DNA of 26,109 nt from an uncultured bacterium. Lineage in GTDB: Bacteria; Patescibacteriota; Minisyncoccia; Phycocordibacterales; CAIZLB01. The notes below the pieces were generated by a model that was given only the letters and a program-made list of their open reading frames with translations, made no database searches and was not told the DNA's origin. Where the stretch lies: NCBI GenBank assembly GCA_903864515.1, contig CAIPFZ010000002.1:1-26109 (forward strand). Reading direction: 5' to 3'. The translations under genes were made by a program, and so were the position numbers. Below are positions 22,936 through 26,109 of the stretch, piece after piece; the stretch's first letter is position 1; each line of letters opens with the position of its first letter.

Positions 22936-23343
22936 TTATGCTGTTACTAATCCTCTTCTTACAATTGATGCTGTCATAAGAGTTGACCATGTGAAAACTG
23001 TTAATACTATAAGTAGTCCCAGTATTCCAACTATCGGTAGAGACTCGGCGAGAGAAAATAATATTTCCTTCCAATATACAAGAGCCATGTCTCCATCTGA
23101 GAAAATTATTGAAAGATAATTATAAAATCCAGATTGAGTAAATGATGTTGTAATTTGTGAAATTATTGGGATGGCAACTATAACAGAAAGTGCTGAGACA
23201 ATGCTTAAGCCAAGAGTCTTAATTTTGCTAGACTGCTTTGCTTTATTATTAATTCTAAAAATTATACTTTCAGCAAGTCCTGATGGAATAGAAACTTCTT
23301 TAGCATCTACTTTATTTAATATTTTTTTAAATTCTTCATTCAT
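22936..23343 (-). CDS. Two-helix membrane protein, candidate anti-sigma factor
   Basis: A 135-aa protein with a soluble N-terminus of about 45 aa (MNEEFKKILNKVDAKEV) followed by two membrane helices (about 45-70 and 100-128). The layout, a short cytosolic domain then membrane helices, fits anti-sigma factors, and an ECF sigma factor lies about 1 kb upstream on the same strand, but there is no recognisable zinc-binding anti-sigma motif. The frame runs up to 23394, but ATG 23343 is preferred: TATAGT ends 6 nt before it. First gene of the efflux operon. Role is inferred from position only. Confidence 0.55.
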   Translation of the reverse strand: MNEEFKKILNKVDAKEVSIPSGLAESIIFRINNKAKQSSKIKTLGLSIVSALSVIVAIPIISQITTSFTQSGFYNYLSIIFSDGDMALVYWKEILFSLAESLPIVGILGLLIVLTVFTWSTLMTASIVRRGLVTA

Positions 23344-23349
23344 ACTAGT

Positions 23350-23355
23350 ACTATA
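23350..23355 (-). promoter_or_regulatory. -10 box of the efflux operon, leaderless
   Basis: TATAGT on the minus strand ends 6 nt before the ATG at 23343, predicting transcription from the codon. No -35 of sigma-70 type is visible. The CTCGTATAGT stretch could instead belong to an ECF-type promoter, but that is speculation. Confidence 0.4.
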
Positions 23356-23381
23356 CGAGGCGGGGTGGGGGTTTGGTGCTA

Positions 23382-23410
23382 TTGACGAGTTCATATAAAT
23401 ATTATATGGT
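23382..23410 (+). promoter_or_regulatory. Promoter of the 23490-24336 paralogue pair
   Basis: TTGACG (23382-23387) and TATGGT (23405-23410) have a 17-bp spacer. The predicted start near 23417 gives a leader of about 72 nt with a 9-bp hairpin CCTTAGGAG/CTCCTGAGG (23431-23452), then AATCAAACCAAAGAAAGAGA before the ATG. It is divergent from the efflux operon. Confidence 0.6.
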
Positions 23411-23489
23411 TATTTAGTAATTGTTCCAATCCTTAGGAGAGGTCTCCTGAGGTGTTATCAAAATCAAACCAAAGAAAGAGAGGCTAATC

Positions 23490-23897
23490 ATGCCAAAAAG
23501 AAAGAAGGCCACCGTCACATGTATTGCGCAATACCTCGAATTTTCAGATGGGAACCACGTGTCAAAATCAATATATTTGGTTACGTTTCCGTCTGATGCT
23601 CCCAAGCATATTGAAGTTCAATGTTTGCGGGGAGGCGAAATCCAAGCCAAAATTATCGAGCCTGGAGACCTGAAGGGTAAGACGCACAAAGCGGAGATTA
23701 ATATGATCAACAAACTCCTGCGTGAAAATAGGAATCATGGCACAATGCAAGTCTCAGACGTTTTGGAAAAGGCAGTTTTGGGCATTGAGATCGTAACTCA
23801 AGCTACGGTTGCTCGTCTTGCAAGACGTCATCCTGCGGGTGCGGGATATCGAGACCAAGATGAAAATGGTGACTGCGACTGCAACGGTGGTGACTAG
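23490..23897 (+). CDS. Orphan protein A of a tandem paralogue pair
   Basis: A 135-aa soluble protein with basic start MPKRKKATVTC and an acidic, Cys-containing tail (DENGDCDCNGGD). No family is recognised. Comparison with the next gene shows a shared pattern: KSIYLVTFPSDAPKHIEV against TSIYWVSLPNGETKFIEV, then AKIIEP against VRIIPP, then LL-x-x-N and an LGI segment. It is therefore a diverged duplicate. Samples are near 48% GC (line 23641-23700), against 30% in the sigma gene nearby (line 24721-24780). It carries a GAGAGG purine stretch ahead of the ATG that could act as a ribosome site. Confidence 0.6.
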   Translation: MPKRKKATVTCIAQYLEFSDGNHVSKSIYLVTFPSDAPKHIEVQCLRGGEIQAKIIEPGDLKGKTHKAEINMINKLLRENRNHGTMQVSDVLEKAVLGIEIVTQATVARLARRHPAGAGYRDQDENGDCDCNGGD

Positions 23898-23934
23898 TTG
23901 TTTAAAATCAAACCAAAGAAAGAAAAGGCAAAAC

Positions 23935-24336
23935 ATGCCAAACGAAAGAAAAATACGTCTCGTCAAGAGACATGATCAAACTTACGCCTACGGCTACAGA
24001 ATCACTTCGATCTATTGGGTATCTTTACCAAACGGAGAAACCAAATTTATTGAGGTGTCTGAAAGTCGGTATGATCCAAACGGCAACGGTACTGGTAATT
24101 TCTCCGAATCAATCACGGTGAGAATTATCCCGCCGGAAGAAATGGAGGAAGAAGCTAGTCTGGAGGTTGTTGATTTGATCTTCCAGCTCCTTGACCAAAA
24201 CTCCGCTGATGGAAAAAACGTAGAAATCAAGGTGCAGCAAGGTCCGAAAGACGGTGAATTAGGGATTGCAGGAAAAATACCAGCAACTTCTCTCACACAG
24301 AGAATTCGCGAAGAGTTGAATGAAGGTATGGAATAA
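23935..24336 (+). CDS. Orphan protein B of a tandem paralogue pair
   Basis: A 133-aa soluble acidic protein starting MPNERKIRLVKRH. It is paralogous to protein A as described there: SIY-V-x-x-P, K-x-IEV, II-P, then LIFQLLDQN and ELGIAG. It starts 37 bp after the end of A, and the gap repeats A's leader almost exactly: AAATCAAACCAAAGAAAGA precedes both starts. ATG 23935 follows AAAGGCAAAAC. A longer frame upstream overlaps A and is not used. It has no recognised domain. A strong terminator lies 24 bp after the stop, so A and B form one transcript. Confidence 0.62.
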   Translation: MPNERKIRLVKRHDQTYAYGYRITSIYWVSLPNGETKFIEVSESRYDPNGNGTGNFSESITVRIIPPEEMEEEASLEVVDLIFQLLDQNSADGKNVEIKVQQGPKDGELGIAGKIPATSLTQRIREELNEGME

Positions 24337-24359
24337 GGTCTCTGACTTTTGATCCGTAA

Positions 24360-24400
24360 GGTCCTGGGAGCGTTCGCGCTCTCAGGACCACTTTTTTTTT
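24360..24400 (+). terminator. Terminator of the paralogue pair
   Basis: A 13-bp stem GGTCCTGGGAGCG/CGCTCTCAGGACC (one G-T pair) closed by the stable tetraloop TTCG, followed by nine T. A textbook intrinsic terminator. Confidence 0.92.
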
Positions 24401-24419
24401 GTAAAAAATATAGTTCCTG

Positions 24420-24989
24420 TTATTTAAGTAACTCACGTAATTTCTCAATAGCCCTCCCGTACTGGCTCTTCACTGTATTCATTGGTTTATCGAAAATATC
24501 AGATATTTCTTCAAATGTTAATTCTTCGCTGATGTGTAAGTGAATTATAAGTTTCTGATTTTCAGATAATTTAGTAAGAGCATTTATTAGTGCATCGGCG
24601 GATTCTTGATTTGCAAATATTTCATCTGGCAGCGGCTCTGAATCCATCAGATTGGACTTAAAATCAGAACTTTCTTCTATATCTAAGCTAGAGAAGTTTA
24701 TAGATTTTTTCTTTCTAAGCTTATCTATCGCCGTATTTTTGGCAATACTAAACAGCCAAGTTTTAAAATTTTTATCCGTATCAAATTTAGATAATTTTTG
24801 CCAAACTTTTATAAACGTTTCTTGTGTGATATCCTCCGCATCTTCTTTGTTTCCAGTTAATTTGTATATAAAAAGATAAACAGAGTTAACGTGTCGTTTT
24901 ACTAATATATTAAATGAATCTCTGCCTTGTTTCTGGTAGTTTGTGGAGTATATGCATTCTTCAATTAATTGTAGATCTGTTTTTTCCAT
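24420..24989 (-). CDS. ECF-type RNA polymerase sigma factor
   Basis: A 189-aa sigma-70 family protein with only regions 2 and 4. Region 2 (about 25-95): NILVKRHVNSVYLFIYKLTGNKEDAEDITQETFIKVWQKL (in part YKLTGNKEDAEDITQETF) and FKTWLFSIAKNTAIDKLRKKK, which bind the -10 and core. Region 4 (about 138-189): LSENQKLIIHLHISEELTFEEISDIF and PMNTVKSQYGRAIEKLREL for -35 recognition. Its start overlaps the end of miaA by 29 bp, so it is probably co-transcribed with it. Its likely targets and partner are the efflux operon and the two-helix protein beyond the inserted paralogue pair, but this is inference. Confidence 0.93.
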   Translation of the reverse strand: MEKTDLQLIEECIYSTNYQKQGRDSFNILVKRHVNSVYLFIYKLTGNKEDAEDITQETFIKVWQKLSKFDTDKNFKTWLFSIAKNTAIDKLRKKKSINFSSLDIEESSDFKSNLMDSEPLPDEIFANQESADALINALTKLSENQKLIIHLHISEELTFEEISDIFDKPMNTVKSQYGRAIEKLRELLK

Positions 24990-25989
24990 TTTTTATATTC
25001 GTCTTGCTACTATGAACTTTAACACTTAGGAACTTTTTTACCAAGCTTTCAGCTTTTTTAAAATTTGCGGGTGTAGGTTTAATCCAAACAATTTCTTGTC
25101 TTCTCTTGAACCAAGTTCTTTGTCTTTTAACAAATTGCCAAATATCTTTTGCAAGTAATTCTTCAAATTCCACTTTGTAAATTTTCCCCTCAAGCACAGA
25201 TGCCATATGTCCATATTCCAAGCCAAATTCATGCATTCTTTTAAAACTGACACCTTCAGAGTGTAGTCTTTCTGCTTCTTTCAGCATTCCTTTTTTCATT
25301 CGGGCTCTGATTCGCAAGAGTATACGATCCTTCATTGTCTTGTCATCAAAATCAAGTCCAATAAAAATAGCTTCAAAATTTGGATTTTTAACGAGTGGGG
25401 GAACAGAACCTAACTTTTCTGCAATCTCAATTGATCTAATTAAGCGCACTCTATTAAATTCTCCACCACCATCATTCTTCAACTGCTGTGCTCTGTTGCT
25501 ATCAAGTAAAATTAATTTTTTATAAAGATTCTCTGTGGTATATGTAGATAATTCTTTTCTTAATTTTTTATCAGGTAAAACCTGAGGATAAATTACACCG
25601 TCAACCAATGCATCAATATACATTCCTGTGCCGCCACAAATTATAGGCAATTTATTCTTGTTCAGAATTTCTTTGGCTGATTTTAATGCAGATTTACTGA
25701 ACTTATCAACCGTATAAATTTTCTTTGGATTCTCAATATCCAGCATATAATGGGGAACACCCAACATCTCTTTTTTGGTTATCTTTCCAGAACCAAGATC
25801 AAGCCCTTTGTATACCTGACGAGAATCCGCAGAAATCACTTCGCCATTGAATTTTTTGGCAAGCAAAACAGCCAAATCACTTTTTCCAGTTGCTGTGGGG
25901 CCACAAACCACAACCGCCTTGGGAAGCAAGGTGGGTGAGACAGGCTCAGTTAGGCTTGTCTTTGGTCTATTCTTATTAGCCTTTTCCAT
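24961..25989 (-). CDS. miaA: tRNA dimethylallyltransferase
   Basis: A 342-aa enzyme that transfers a dimethylallyl group to A37 of tRNAs reading codons starting with U. Motifs: P-loop GPTATGKS (30-37), EVISADSRQVYKGLDLGSGK (given in part as ISADSRQVYKG), ICGGTGMYIDAL, and the C-terminal KRQRTWFKRR. The P-loop begins at residue 30, about 20 residues later than in most MiaA proteins, so an in-frame TTG at codon 21 is a possible alternative start. The ATG at 25989 lies only one base after the encoded CCA of tRNA-Leu(CAA). No Shine-Dalgarno sequence can precede it except inside the tRNA. The sigma factor gene overlaps its end. Confidence 0.93.
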   Translation of the reverse strand: MEKANKNRPKTSLTEPVSPTLLPKAVVVCGPTATGKSDLAVLLAKKFNGEVISADSRQVYKGLDLGSGKITKKEMLGVPHYMLDIENPKKIYTVDKFSKSALKSAKEILNKNKLPIICGGTGMYIDALVDGVIYPQVLPDKKLRKELSTYTTENLYKKLILLDSNRAQQLKNDGGGEFNRVRLIRSIEIAEKLGSVPPLVKNPNFEAIFIGLDFDDKTMKDRILLRIRARMKKGMLKEAERLHSEGVSFKRMHEFGLEYGHMASVLEGKIYKVEFEELLAKDIWQFVKRQRTWFKRRQEIVWIKPTPANFKKAESLVKKFLSVKVHSSKTNIKNGKNRSTIN

Positions 25990-25993
25990 TTGG

Positions 25994-26074
25994 TGCCGGA
26001 GGAGGGACTTGAACCCTCACCCCTTGCGAGACACGATTTTGAGTCGTGCGTGTCTACCATTCCACCACTCCGGC
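25994..26074 (-). tRNA. tRNA-Leu(CAA)
   Basis: An 81-nt class II tRNA with acceptor stem GCCGGAG/CTCCGGC, long variable arm, anticodon stem CACGA/TCGTG and loop CTCAAAA, giving CAA (Leu). CCA is encoded (25993-25991). The loop has A36, A37 and A38, the sequence MiaA needs. miaA starts one base after the CCA. Confidence 0.95.
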
Positions 26075-26109
26075 ATTCTTACATTGTATTCAATATCAAC
26101 ACGATGTCA

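Noticed and set aside
23490..24336. The paralogue pair as a toxin-antitoxin module
   Set aside because: The two proteins are homologous to each other and of similar size, with no toxin fold or DNA-binding motif visible.
1..26109. UGA recoding as in Gracilibacteria or Absconditabacteria
   Set aside because: Conserved genes read through without in-frame UGA, and the 3D gene ends with UGA.

Overview
The window looks like chromosome of a Patescibacteria/CPR bacterium, most likely Parcubacteria. I infer this from the AT-rich core genes, an IF-2 reduced to its GTPase core (526 aa), a cysteine-free L33, a DUF4446 protein, bactofilin-like membrane proteins and a MacAB-like efflux cluster typical of that group. 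This is inferred from gene content, not from a marker-gene tree. The standard bacterial code fits: genes read through without in-frame UGA, and UGA is used as a stop.

Layout. 1-1200: tRNA-Lys(CUU), a secreted 3D-domain protein, tRNA-Leu(UAA) and tRNA-Cys. 1200-5060: rbfA and infB, a DUF4446 membrane protein, and a divergent cysteine desulfurase. 5060-7340: a bactofilin-like membrane protein and two unrecognised genes between strong terminators. 7500-10620: a long ClpB/ClpC-type AAA+ unfoldase, tRNA-Tyr and rpmG. 10650-12900: an unrecognised membrane protein, a pair of small hypothetical genes and a membrane-anchored hypothetical protein. 12980-17230: tRNA-Trp, a GNAT acetyltransferase, an APH-like kinase, an alpha/beta hydrolase, and a VanZ-DUF817 fusion, with one orphan gene in between. 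17330-24990: an orphan gene, then a minus-strand efflux locus (small OB-like protein, FtsX-like permease, ABC ATPase, MacA-like adaptor, second OB-like protein, two-helix membrane protein, ECF sigma factor). A plus-strand pair of tandem paralogues sits between the sigma factor and the rest. 24960-26080: miaA and tRNA-Leu(CAA), joined almost without a gap.

Two gene classes stand out. Core, AT-rich genes commonly have a -10 hexamer ending only 6-9 nt before the start codon, so their mRNAs should be essentially leaderless (ten clear cases). Scattered between them are short, more GC-rich orphan genes. Most have a recognisable -35/-10 pair, a predicted leader of roughly 50-80 nt that often begins with a hairpin, and a strong GC-rich terminator. 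Three share an ACCAAARAAAGARA leader motif. This orphan cassette architecture is the best candidate for something undescribed in the window.

Other points of note are the tRNA-Leu(CAA)-miaA junction (a tRNA fused to the gene of its probable modifying enzyme), an unfoldase with a ClpB-length middle domain plus an IGF loop like that used for ClpP docking, and the possible ECF-regulated efflux locus. No CRISPR array, insertion sequence, integrase or prophage gene was seen, and no gene-free stretch exceeds about 300 bases.
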